Shown here in pieces: positions 6,736 to 14,392 of a DNA stretch of 15,041 bases. The stretch is from the NCBI GenBank assembly GCA_041484845.1, contig JBGPIK010000136.1, positions 1 to 15,041 on the forward strand, in the 5' to 3' direction. Made by a program: the position numbers and the translations under genes. The notes under the pieces are model-generated. The model saw only the letters and a program-made list of their open reading frames with translations. It was not told where the DNA came from and ran no database searches. The first letter of the stretch is position 1; the number at the start of each line of letters is the position of its first letter. Source of the stretch: JBGPIK01 sp041484845. GTDB lineage: Bacteria > Desulfobacterota > Binatia > UBA9968.

Positions 6736-7934
6736 GTAAACGTGCGGCCTGGCGTTGGAGATTCAAAAGCCTCATTCGGGATGCGTGAAGGGGCCGCGCG
6801 CCATACGGAAGGCGCGGATTCAAGCGACCTAGCGACGAATCCTGCGTAATGGCTAAGGCACTGCATCAACTCGTTTACGTTGTTGAGTCGAACCATCTGC
6901 GCGCGCAGCTCCGCGGCTCTCGGAGTGGCTCGGCAATACCAGGCAAGATGTTTGCGCATGCCCACGAAGCTTTGGCTCCCCCAGTGTTTCTCGAAGTGGC
7001 GAGCATGTTCGAGCATCACGTTGAACCGCTGCTCTAAACTGATAGGAGGGTTTAGCAGCGAAACCGAGCCGCCCGAACGTAGCGCTTGCTTGACGTGTTC
7101 CTTGCCGCGAAAAAGCCAGGGGTTGCCCTGGGCCGCGCGCCCGACGAGCACGCCATCCACACCCGTTTCGCGCACCCGGCGGTAAATGTCGTTGATATCG
7201 CGGAGATCGCCATTGCCGAGAATCAAAGTTCGGGAACCTCGCGCCGCGGCGACCGCTTGCGCAATGGCTTCCCAATCGGCGTTGCCCTTGTATTGTTGTT
7301 TGAGTGTTCGGCCGTGGAGCGAGATCGCCGCCAACCTCTCTTCGAGCAGAGTTCGGATCCAATCGTCGATTACGACCTGATCGAAACCAAGGCGGGTCTT
7401 GACCGACACCGGAATCGCCATGCGCGCGGGGGGCGTCTCCCAGCCTGTCCTCAAGCGATTCGCTATTCTAACTTTTTCAATCAGCTCAGGAGGGATTTTT
7501 AGCTGGCCCAGCGTTTGTCCGTCACGCCAGTCTGCAATGCCTTGCGTCACAGCACGGATAATCGATTGAGCCAGCTCGGGAGTCCGGATCAGCGCGGCGC
7601 CGCTGCCTTTGGCGGCAACTTTCTTCGCCGGGCAGCCCATATTGATATCCAATCCGTCAAAGCCAAGCTCGCAGGCGATATGCGCGACCTTGTAGAACAT
7701 CTCGGGCGTGTGGCCGTAGATTTGAGCGACGACCGGACGTTCAAGCTCGGAATAGGTAAAATCTTTGATCAGCGTTTGCGGCGCATAAAAAGCCGTCTCA
7801 ACATTAGCAAACTCGGTAATGGTTACATCCGCACCGCCATGCTTGGCGATGATATAGCGAAAAGACGCATCGGTAATACCATCCATCGGCGACAAACCGA
7901 TGATCGGCTTGGGTATTTCATGCCAAAAATTCAT
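6732..7934 (-). CDS. tRNA-dihydrouridine synthase (DusB-like)
   Basis: The 400-residue flavoenzyme should reduce uridines in the tRNA D-loop using FMN and NAD(P)H. The start of the TIM barrel, IIGLSPMDGITD (11-22), is followed by the catalytic loop DINMGCPAKKV with the proton-donating Cys at 101. SVKTRLG (177-183), HGRT (207-210), ILGNGD (238-243) and GRAAQGNPWLF (265-275) provide FMN and phosphate contacts. It is longer than typical DusB proteins (about 320-350 residues). There is extra sequence around 136-170, between two barrel elements, and about 40 unmatched residues at the C-terminus. The stop overlaps the Maf start by four bases. The start ATG 7934 has only a weak purine-rich site upstream. 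A neighbouring Dus branch cannot be excluded. Confidence 0.94.
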   Translation of the reverse strand: MNFWHEIPKPIIGLSPMDGITDASFRYIIAKHGGADVTITEFANVETAFYAPQTLIKDFTYSELERPVVAQIYGHTPEMFYKVAHIACELGFDGLDINMGCPAKKVAAKGSGAALIRTPELAQSIIRAVTQGIADWRDGQTLGQLKIPPELIEKVRIANRLRTGWETPPARMAIPVSVKTRLGFDQVVIDDWIRTLLEERLAAISLHGRTLKQQYKGNADWEAIAQAVAAARGSRTLILGNGDLRDINDIYRRVRETGVDGVLVGRAAQGNPWLFRGKEHVKQALRSGGSVSLLNPPISLEQRFNVMLEHARHFEKHWGSQSFVGMRKHLAWYCRATPRAAELRAQMVRLNNVNELMQCLSHYAGFVARSLESAPSVWRAAPSRIPNEAFESPTPGRTFT

Positions 7935-8030
7935 ACGACCGAGCTCATTTGATTACATCAGCAAAAGTTCAATCTCTGCGTGTCGATTCCCCGCAGCTTG
8001 CTGCGTTAAGTAACTGACCTATCCGAAGTC

Positions 8031-8107
8031 CGTCATTCCCGCATGCTTTAAGCGGGAATCCAGGCGAAACCGGACTGGACCCCCGATAAAAACATTCGGG
8101 GGTGACG
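8031..8107. repeat. 77-bp palindromic element with two hairpins
   Basis: The ends are imperfect inverted repeats: CGTCATTCCCG at the left and the complement of CGTCACCCCCG at the right (9 of 11 positions agree). Inside, ATTCCCGC (8035-8042) pairs with GCGGGAAT (8052-8059), and CCCCCGA (8080-8086) pairs with TCGGGGG (8096-8102). It lies in the 291-bp gap between the thiamine-diphosphate enzyme and the dihydrouridine synthase. It is flanked on both sides by short hairpins with the shared core CCCCGCAGC (7989-8006 and 8142-8157). It looks like a small non-autonomous palindromic repeat of the REP type. No gene is visible in 7935-8225. Confidence 0.75.
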
Positions 8108-8225
8108 CCTTTAAGACAAATCTCATCGCCGAGTTCTGTTACCCCGCAGCCCGCTGCTGGCTATTCATTATTACGTGATTCCAGCGCGCAATGTAATAGC
8201 GTGGAGAGCCGCCAGGACAACGGTT

Positions 8226-9938
8226 TTAGCGCGGGTTGAAATCACTCAGCACGAGGTCGATGAGGGACAATTTGCCCGCCGCCTCATGGCGCAGCGACGC
8301 GCTAATCGCCGCCTTAATGTCGCCCGGGCGAGTCACGCGCATTCCATAACCGCCGTGCGCTTTAGCGTACATTTGATAGTCGGGAGCGGGCGCGATGGGA
8401 CCGCCAAAGTGCACCCCGGTACTCTTGGCCGAGCCGCTGGGAAAATATTTGAGCAAACTGGTTTCCATCGACAGATAACGCTGATTATTGAAGACAACGA
8501 TGTGGATCGGCAACCCATACTCTTCCGCAACCCCAAGGCAAGAGGGCACAGGGTTGTAATGAAAGGCGCCGTCGCCGATGAGCACGAACATCGGCCGATC
8601 GCGCAGCGCCAACTTGACGCCGAGCGCATAACCCAAACCCACGCCCAAGCCGCCGGTGATGCGGGCAAAATATGACATTGGCCTGTTACGCGGGATCGCC
8701 TCCTGGATGAGCGTGCGATAGACGGTGGTTTCTTCTGTAATGACGGCGTTTTCCGGAATGGCCTCACCCAGCGCGTGGCACAGAAACCGGGGGTCAATGG
8801 GAGTATCGTCGGCATGTTTTTTCGCGTCCTCGGCAAGCTTCGCGCGGTAGCGCTCATGCTGCTCGCGGACGCGAGCGAAGCGCTGTTCGTACGTTTCTCG
8901 CTGCGCCGCGGTCTGCGATGCTCGCGCGCTCTGGACGAGCTTTGCTAGCGTGAAAGCCGGTGGTGCGGCCAGCGCGAGATCGACATTATAACCCCAGTAC
9001 GGTAATCGCGAATTGGGAAACTCTTCGGCAATCGAAATAACTCTGGCATTTCCGCCAGGGCCTTTGCTCGCCGGATACCACGGTGTGACGGCGTCTACCA
9101 TCAGAATCAAATCGGCCGCTTCGACGGCCTTGGGATCGTAATGAAGATAGAGCGAATGCGTGCGCGGGAAATTAACGAATGCCGGGCGATAGGATTCCAT
9201 GACCGGCAGCGCAAAAAGCTCGCACAGCTCGACCAGCCGCTCAACGGCGCGCGCGTCGCTGCCAACATGCTCGGTTAAGACGAGCGGATTTCTTGCCTCC
9301 GCGATCAGATTCACGGCTCGTTCGATGGCACGCGGATCGATGTCGGTTGGGCGCACCACCTCGTTGGCTCTGCTGTGCTCCGTCAGTTGCACCTCTTCCA
9401 TCATGCATTCAAAGGGAACGCCAATAAGCACGGGTCCGGCCGGAGGTTCCATAGCGATATGAAAGGCGCGCTCCAAAGTGGAAACTAAAAGCGCCGAGGA
9501 GGCGATCCGGTCGCTCCATTTCACACAATGGCGCAGGAGGTCGGGAGAGCCGCCGAGATCGGTCAGATCATGCAACCACTGCCCGCCGGGGTCGGCAACC
9601 TCGGTGTTCTCGCCGTAGGCGGCCACCTCGCCGCCGCATATAACCATCGGCGTGCGTTCGTGAAGCGCCGCGCGCAGGAGCATCGCCGCGTTGAGGGGAC
9701 CGGCGGTGGCGTGGAGCAAGACCAGTTGCGGCCTGCCGGTAACTTTGGTGTAACCGGCAGCCATGGCAACAGCAAGCGCTTCGTGCCGGCAGTTGATGTA
9801 ACTCGGTTTGCCACCGCCGCGAGCCGAATGTTCCGCCAGGGCTTCCCATATCGGCGGCCACTCCGATCCGGGCGAAGAAAAGATGTAGTCGATGCCGGCT
9901 CGTTCCACGACTTTCAACATTGCTTGTCCGCCACGCAT
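8226..9938 (-). CDS. Thiamine-diphosphate-dependent enzyme of the acetolactate synthase/benzoylformate decarboxylase superfamily
   Basis: The 570-residue protein has the three domains of this superfamily. The N-terminal PYR domain carries the catalytic Glu at 53 (CRHEALAVAMAAGY), which activates the cofactor. The central domain spans roughly 200-335. The C-terminal PP domain has the ThDP/Mg motif from GDG (455-457) to NN (484-485). ATG 9938 is preceded by AAAGGAG at good spacing. Substrate-specific residues cannot be read reliably; no small regulatory acetolactate synthase subunit is nearby, so a catabolic 2-keto-acid decarboxylase or carboligase is as likely as branched-chain synthesis. The upstream gene encodes an exported NMT1-type binding protein, separated by 131 bp that contain octamer repeat copy 2. 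They probably form one operon, suggesting the binding protein delivers or senses a related substrate. Function beyond the superfamily is open. Confidence 0.9.
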   Translation of the reverse strand: MRGGQAMLKVVERAGIDYIFSSPGSEWPPIWEALAEHSARGGGKPSYINCRHEALAVAMAAGYTKVTGRPQLVLLHATAGPLNAAMLLRAALHERTPMVICGGEVAAYGENTEVADPGGQWLHDLTDLGGSPDLLRHCVKWSDRIASSALLVSTLERAFHIAMEPPAGPVLIGVPFECMMEEVQLTEHSRANEVVRPTDIDPRAIERAVNLIAEARNPLVLTEHVGSDARAVERLVELCELFALPVMESYRPAFVNFPRTHSLYLHYDPKAVEAADLILMVDAVTPWYPASKGPGGNARVISIAEEFPNSRLPYWGYNVDLALAAPPAFTLAKLVQSARASQTAAQRETYEQRFARVREQHERYRAKLAEDAKKHADDTPIDPRFLCHALGEAIPENAVITEETTVYRTLIQEAIPRNRPMSYFARITGGLGVGLGYALGVKLALRDRPMFVLIGDGAFHYNPVPSCLGVAEEYGLPIHIVVFNNQRYLSMETSLLKYFPSGSAKSTGVHFGGPIAPAPDYQMYAKAHGGYGMRVTRPGDIKAAISASLRHEAAGKLSLIDLVLSDFNPR

Positions 9939-9961
9939 AGGGTTCTCCTTTAAAAATCCAG

Positions 9962-10055
9962 TGGAGTGGTGGAGTAATGGAGTAATGGAGTACTGGAGTA
10001 TTGGGTTTAGTGCATCACTCCATTACTCCATTACTCCATCACTCCATCACTCCAA
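9962..10055. repeat. Octamer-built palindromic element, copy 2
   Basis: The left arm is five tandem TGGAGTNN octamers (9962-10001). The centre is TGGGTTTAGTGC (10002-10013). The right arm is five complementary octamers ATYACTCC (10014-10053). The arms are almost perfectly complementary and could form a stem of about 40 bp. About 28 of 30 central positions match copy 1 at 1076-1177, and orientation relative to the flanking minus-strand genes is the same. It starts 13 bp beyond the stop of the binding-protein gene and ends 22 bp before the ThDP-enzyme start. Confidence 0.88.
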
Positions 10056-10069
10056 TTCTCTCTGCGCGC

Positions 10070-11092
10070 CTAGTGCGGCAATTTCTTTCTCATTTCAGCC
10101 AGGAAGCCGCTTTCCTCGAGGTTTTTAACCGCATTGTTGACGAGAATCTGATCCAGGTCGGCGTCCTGAACTTTAGGATTGACGCGCGCGACGATCCGTC
10201 TGATGGCGCGCCATGCTTCCACATTGGGCGCAATGTCGAGTGGCGTCAATTGCGCCCGCAAGACTTTGTATGAAGCTTCCCCCTCTTCGTCCTTGGAGAG
10301 GCGCAGGTGTTTTTTAACTATCTCTTCGACCTCACGTTTGTGCGACGGCTCCTGAATGAACACGAGCGCCTCGACGAGTCCCTTGGTCAGAGCCATCATC
10401 GTGTCGGCGGATTCGCTTATGAAATTTCTCTGGGCGCAGAAATGCGGCCCCTGATAAGTGAGGTTCATTTGCCCGCTGTCCGCGAGCGAGCGAGCGCCCG
10501 CATGTTTAGCCATATCGCTGAAGCTATAGGGTAAAACCGCGGCGTCAACATTGCCGGTGATCAGAGCCTGAGTCACGGTGCCGGTGTCGCCAACCACACG
10601 CATAGTCAATTTGAATTTTTCCGGATCGAGGCCGAGTTCGTCGAGGATGACCATCGTCTGGAGCCAAAAGCCGCCGCCGATGCTTTGCACGCCGAAGGTT
10701 TTGCCGCGTAAATCCTCGAGCGATTCAATCCCTTTTCTTACAACCAGCTCACGCGGAATTCGATTACTGCCGGAAGCGAAGCAAACAATTTTTAATCCCC
10801 CCAGCGCGGCGCTGAGAACGCTGGAAGGGGATGGCCATACGACCGGGGCGCCGCCGGATGCGAGCGTCGCCATAATAATCGGCCCGCTGCGAACCTGCAG
10901 CATCCGTGGATCGACGCCATATTTCCGGAATAAGCCCTTTTCGATGCCGACCCACAAGGGACCGACCGTTTCGTTGTGACCGCCGTAAGCGATGAGGAGC
11001 GGCCCGGCGCTTTGCGCCTCAAACGGCAGCAAAAGGACAACCAACATCAGACAAAGAGCGATAAACGAATGCATGGAGATTGCTCTACGCAC
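10070..11092 (-). CDS. Exported NMT1/TauA-type solute-binding protein
   Basis: The 340-residue protein is a periplasmic binding protein of the NMT1/THI5-like (SsuA/TauA/NrtA) fold. Residues 1-29 form a signal peptide (basic MRR, hydrophobic 10-23, AQSA before cleavage). The mature start LLIAYGGHNETVGPLWVGIEKGLF is typical of the family, as is SLEDLRGKTFGVQSIGGG around 123-140. I chose GTG 11092 because GGGAGGG lies about 9 nt upstream; ATG 11074 is the alternative but would shorten the signal peptide's basic region. There are no permease or ATPase genes alongside, so it may serve a transporter encoded elsewhere or act as a sensor. The ligand cannot be inferred. It shares the DLRGKT segment with the partial protein at the right edge, so the two are paralogues. 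Confidence 0.9.
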   Translation of the reverse strand: MRRAISMHSFIALCLMLVVLLLPFEAQSAGPLLIAYGGHNETVGPLWVGIEKGLFRKYGVDPRMLQVRSGPIIMATLASGGAPVVWPSPSSVLSAALGGLKIVCFASGSNRIPRELVVRKGIESLEDLRGKTFGVQSIGGGFWLQTMVILDELGLDPEKFKLTMRVVGDTGTVTQALITGNVDAAVLPYSFSDMAKHAGARSLADSGQMNLTYQGPHFCAQRNFISESADTMMALTKGLVEALVFIQEPSHKREVEEIVKKHLRLSKDEEGEASYKVLRAQLTPLDIAPNVEAWRAIRRIVARVNPKVQDADLDQILVNNAVKNLEESGFLAEMRKKLPH

Positions 11093-11300
11093 GGTTCGAT
11101 CCCTCCCGGAAGCTTTTGGCTGCTCCTACCATACCGGCGAGTCTTTGCCTAGCGTAAAAATGAGAAAGTAGTGCCCGCGGAATTGGGACGGAAACAAGTG
11201 CCTCTTCCTTAAGCCCTTTGTCTTGGGACGAAGTCGATTCGTCGCCACGATAGCAACAAGAAACACACACGAGTGGAGCCGCGTGTAACGCTACGGCGTC
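11093..11300. other. Gene-free upstream region between divergent genes
   Basis: No supported coding region lies between the binding-protein start and the structured segment that begins near 11310. The short frames here lack ribosome binding sites and recognisable sequence. The promoter of the minus-strand operon should lie here, but I found no convincing -35/-10 pair. Confidence 0.5.
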
Positions 11301-11309
11301 CCGCTATTT

Positions 11310-11516
11310 TACCCTCCTGCGCAGAAGGCCACGGGTGTAAACCCGTGGATGAATGCGAGGTGGGTACCCTCCGTAGCCTTGGCGAAGGAGGGTGTGCTTC
11401 GGCCTTCGCCGTCCGAAGTCGGCTACGGCCGACGAAGGTCGGAGGGTTCCGCCCGACGACGCGCGTGGAGAGGTGCCACTGCCGTAAGGCCGTGGGCTCC
11501 ACTGAAAGTTCGCCGG
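11310..11516. other. Structure-rich non-coding segment, possible mobile-element relic or RNA
   Basis: Several strong hairpins occur in about 200 bp. CCACGGGT (11329-11336) pairs with ACCCGTGG (11341-11348) around a GTAA tetraloop, followed by ATGAATGCGAGG. ACCCTCC (11366-11372) pairs with GGAGGGT (11387-11393). GTCGGC (11418-11423) pairs with GCCGAC (11428-11433) around TACG, inside an outer CCTTCG/CGAAGG pairing (11403-11408 and 11433-11438). A short stem followed by ATGAATGCGA resembles, from memory, terminal sequences of IS200/IS605-type elements, but no transposase or TnpB frame is present. It could be a degraded end, an orphan guide-RNA-like transcript, or a regulatory leader of the downstream AsmA-like gene. 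The long frames in this region show no plausible protein. Confidence 0.4.
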
Positions 11517-11517
11517 C

Positions 11518-11553
11518 AAAAAATCCCGGCCCTCTTTTATCGGGAGGTTTTTT
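11518..11553. terminator. Possible intrinsic terminator, usable in both directions
   Basis: TCCCG (11524-11528) pairs with CGGGA (11541-11545). A run of A precedes it and six T follow (11548-11553), so each strand has a short GC stem followed by a T-tract. The stem is only 5 bp with a 12-nt loop, so it is a weak candidate. It would end transcripts from the structured segment before the AsmA-like gene. Confidence 0.35.
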
Positions 11554-11670
11554 GAATACAATGAAGCAGAAACTAAGGGTCGCCGGATTGCGGGACTAAC
11601 TTACCAAAATTTATTTGGGTCTCTCGCCACCGGCCGCAAACGTGTTGGCGACTTCGGAGGTAGATTAAGC

Positions 11671-14139
11671 ATGCGCAAGTGGTTCATCGCCCTAGCCGCA
11701 CTCCTGGTCTTGTGTGCAACCGTTGTCGTGGCGCTGCTCAATCTGAATGCCCTGGCCAAGCAAAACCGTGACTTTCTGCTTGCCCAGGCAGAGCGGGCGC
11801 TCGGGCGCAAGATTACAGCCGGCGATATTGAGCTGACAATCATGCGCGGCATCGGGCTCGAAGTAAAAGATTTTGCGCTGGCCGACGATCCCGCTTTTTC
11901 TTCCGGCGCGTTTGTCCGTGCCAAGGAACTTCAGATCAACGTCAAATTCTGGCCTCTGTTGAAAAAGCAATTCGAGATCAAGAATGTCATCCTTCGCGAG
12001 TCGGTAATCACGATCAGTCGCAATCGGGTCGGCGATTTTAATTTCTCGTCGATCGCAAGAAGAGACCATCCAAGTGAGGCAACAGAAGACCAAACAAAAC
12101 AGCCCGGTGAAAAAAGGGATGGCCCGCCGGGGGGTGCGGTTTACCTGGCAAACATTGCCGATGGTGAAGTCATTTATCGCGACGAAAAAGATGGCGTCAA
12201 TCTGGATCTTAAGCGGGTCGAGCTTACGATAAAGCAGGCGAGTGGCGGCAAACCTGTGACGGTGGAAGTGCAAGCATCGCTGTTTTCGGAGCAACGCAAT
12301 CTAAAAGTTGAGGGAAGACTCGGACCGATTGTGCGCGGCGCCGATATCTCTCGGCTCCGTTTGAACGGCAGTATCGAAATTGATTCGTTGGACGTTCAAG
12401 CGTTGCAGACGAAGGTGCCAAACGTTAAGTCACTGCTGCCCAAAGAGCTGCGACTGTCTGGAACGCTCGGCGCGAGCAGGGCAAAATTTAACGGAACCCT
12501 GGAAAATCTCGCCGTGAGCGGAACGCTCGAAGGCAGCCGCGCGGCTATTACTTTGGGCAAAAACTTTAGCAAAGCTTCCGGTATTCCGCTGGAGCTTAAC
12601 GCCAACGCACAGTATGCGAATGAGACCATTTATATTCGCAATGCCGACTTGAAGCTCCACACCATGGAGATTAACAGCAAGGGAGAAGTTCATCTCGGGG
12701 ATGAGCCCACCGTCAATGTGTCGGTGGACGCCAAGCCTTCTTCACTGGAGGGGTGGGAGAAGATCGTGCCCGCCCTGCTACCCTATCAGCTTTCAGGCTC
12801 GATGGAGGTTCATGCGATGCTGCGTGGCAGAATAGGGAATGGAGCCGTTCCGGATATTCAGGGGAACGCGACCTTGATGGGCGTGAGCATCAATCCGCCG
12901 AAACTGGGAAAGCCGGTAAAGAGATTAAATTCAACAGTTGTCTTCAATGGACAAAAGGCGGAAACCAAAGACGGCTCTTTTGAACTGGCCGATTCAAAGA
13001 TCCGTTTTGCCGCCAGCGTTGAAAAATTCTCGCCGCTTACGATTTCATACCGCGTTTCGACAGCGGAGATTCGGCCCGCCGAATTTCAAGCTTCCGTGGC
13101 CGAAGAGCATAACGCTGACGTATTCAGAAATCTTACGAGCACAGGCCATTTCACTCTCCAAGGCGGTCATCTCAGCTATGAGGGGAATCTGGCCGCGGCC
13201 GCCGGGACTCTACGCAATATTGCGTTTCATCGGCTCGATGCGCTGATCACTGTGGTCGATGAGGTTGTCCGGTTGCGTGGCGTCCGGGTTAATGCGTTGG
13301 GCGGCGGTCTCGCCGGCGAGGGTGAATATGCCTTTGGCGAAAGCCTGCCCCGATTTTCTGTCAACGCTACCGTTCAGGGAATCGATATTAACGAATTCTA
13401 CCGTTCGCTCAATGCCAAGACGCAACGCGATTTTCATGGCCGGCTCAAGGCCAGCGCCCTATTGGCGGGCAGCGGAAAAAACTGGAACGAGATCAAGCCG
13501 AATCTTCGGGGCCAAGGAGAAGCGGAAATTACCGACGGGGCGCTGCTCAATTTTAATCTCGCCAACGCCGCCCTCACCAGTACCGGCATTCCCGCCTTGG
13601 AAAATTTGATCAGTCCGCAGTTGCGCAAAAAATATCCCGAGACTTTTGAGTCCAAAGATACAAAGTTTAGACAAATGAAAGCTCATTTCGAGATCGCGGA
13701 CGGCCGCATTAATACTAAAGATCTGCGCGCTACCGCGACAGATTATGGGTTCCAGGGAGAGGGTTGGGCTAGCTTCGAGCGCAAGATCAGTTTTCGCACG
13801 GCGCTGGTGCTCTCTGCTCCGTTATCGGCCGATCTCGCTCAATCGGTGCGCGAGGCGCGCTTGCTGTTCAACAACGAAAATGAATTTACCATGCCGCTCG
13901 TCGTTACCGGCAGACTGCCCAAAGTAAAGGCCAAACCGGATTCCAGATATTTGGCCAAGCTGTTCCAGCGCGGCTCGGTGCGTCAGGGATTGGAGGAATT
14001 GCAGCGAAGATTCTTCGGCAATAAAGAATCAAGCGCGCCGGAAAACGGCGATGGGAGCGGGCAAGAACCGCCGAAGCGCCAGAAAAACTCGACCGAAGAG
14101 CGGATTCTCAAAGGACTCGAAGGTCTGTTCAAACGTTAA
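11671..14139 (+). CDS. AsmA-like envelope protein
   Basis: The 822-residue protein has one N-terminal transmembrane segment (residues 5-24) and a long periplasmic part of repeated beta-strand-rich sequence, as in the AsmA/YhdP/TamB group. These form bridge-like proteins implicated in phospholipid transport between membranes. The N-terminal signature ERALGRKITAGDIELTI (41-57) is typical of AsmA. The C-terminal AsmA_2-type region, roughly 605-770, contains GEAEITDGALLNFNLANA and later DLRATATDYGFQGEGW. A basic, Lys/Glu-rich tail follows from about 785. GGAGG at 11656-11660 gives a 10-nt spacing to the ATG. It stands alone on the plus strand, convergent with the gene at the right edge, and has no operon partner here. 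The role is inferred from the family. Confidence 0.88.
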   Translation: MRKWFIALAALLVLCATVVVALLNLNALAKQNRDFLLAQAERALGRKITAGDIELTIMRGIGLEVKDFALADDPAFSSGAFVRAKELQINVKFWPLLKKQFEIKNVILRESVITISRNRVGDFNFSSIARRDHPSEATEDQTKQPGEKRDGPPGGAVYLANIADGEVIYRDEKDGVNLDLKRVELTIKQASGGKPVTVEVQASLFSEQRNLKVEGRLGPIVRGADISRLRLNGSIEIDSLDVQALQTKVPNVKSLLPKELRLSGTLGASRAKFNGTLENLAVSGTLEGSRAAITLGKNFSKASGIPLELNANAQYANETIYIRNADLKLHTMEINSKGEVHLGDEPTVNVSVDAKPSSLEGWEKIVPALLPYQLSGSMEVHAMLRGRIGNGAVPDIQGNATLMGVSINPPKLGKPVKRLNSTVVFNGQKAETKDGSFELADSKIRFAASVEKFSPLTISYRVSTAEIRPAEFQASVAEEHNADVFRNLTSTGHFTLQGGHLSYEGNLAAAAGTLRNIAFHRLDALITVVDEVVRLRGVRVNALGGGLAGEGEYAFGESLPRFSVNATVQGIDINEFYRSLNAKTQRDFHGRLKASALLAGSGKNWNEIKPNLRGQGEAEITDGALLNFNLANAALTSTGIPALENLISPQLRKKYPETFESKDTKFRQMKAHFEIADGRINTKDLRATATDYGFQGEGWASFERKISFRTALVLSAPLSADLAQSVREARLLFNNENEFTMPLVVTGRLPKVKAKPDSRYLAKLFQRGSVRQGLEELQRRFFGNKESSAPENGDGSGQEPPKRQKNSTEERILKGLEGLFKR

Positions 14140-14236
14140 GTCGGATTGCTCGACCTTCTGCGGTCGAACGGTGAGATGCCCACACCTCTGTCCTCCCCGG
14201 GGACGATACTGTGTCATAATGCCGCAGATGTTGGTT

Positions 14237-14323
14237 TGTCATCCCGAACGCACGTGAGGGATCTAAGAACGATTTCTCCTTTGCGTCGAAACAAGGATTT
14301 CTCGTTGCGCGCTCGAAATGACA
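14237..14323. repeat. 87-bp element with terminal inverted repeats in a convergent gap
   Basis: It begins TGTCATCCCGA and ends TCGAAATGACA; the ends are inverted copies agreeing at 9 of 11 positions. GGATCT-like and GGATTTCTCG segments inside suggest further weak pairing. It lies between the convergent AsmA-like and binding-protein genes (14140-14392), where it could act as a two-way terminator. Just after the AsmA-like stop there is also a small stem, TCGACC/GGTCGA (14150-14155 and 14162-14167), without a T-tract. The element differs in sequence from the other palindromes in this window. Confidence 0.65.
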
Positions 14324-14392
14324 GAATAGAATAACGACATCATTCGTTATTGCGACACAATCTCGGACCGGGGAATGAACGAGGGGGAAGTG

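Noticed and set aside
8175..8675. Plus-strand 166-residue frame
   Set aside because: It is antisense to the well-supported ThDP enzyme gene.
11273..11599. Plus-strand 108-residue frame in the structured segment, considered as the tail of a TnpB-like protein
   Set aside because: The sequence shows no conserved TnpB motifs (no RuvC or zinc-finger residues); the open frame is explained by GC-rich hairpins.
11561..11599. 12-codon ORF after a GGGAGG, possible leader peptide for the AsmA-like gene
   Set aside because: Spacing from the GGGAGG is long, there is no run of regulatory codons, and a terminator-attenuator pair is not evident.
11590..11630. Possible promoter TTGCGG-N17-TTATTT before the AsmA-like gene
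   Set aside because: The -10 hexamer matches the consensus poorly.
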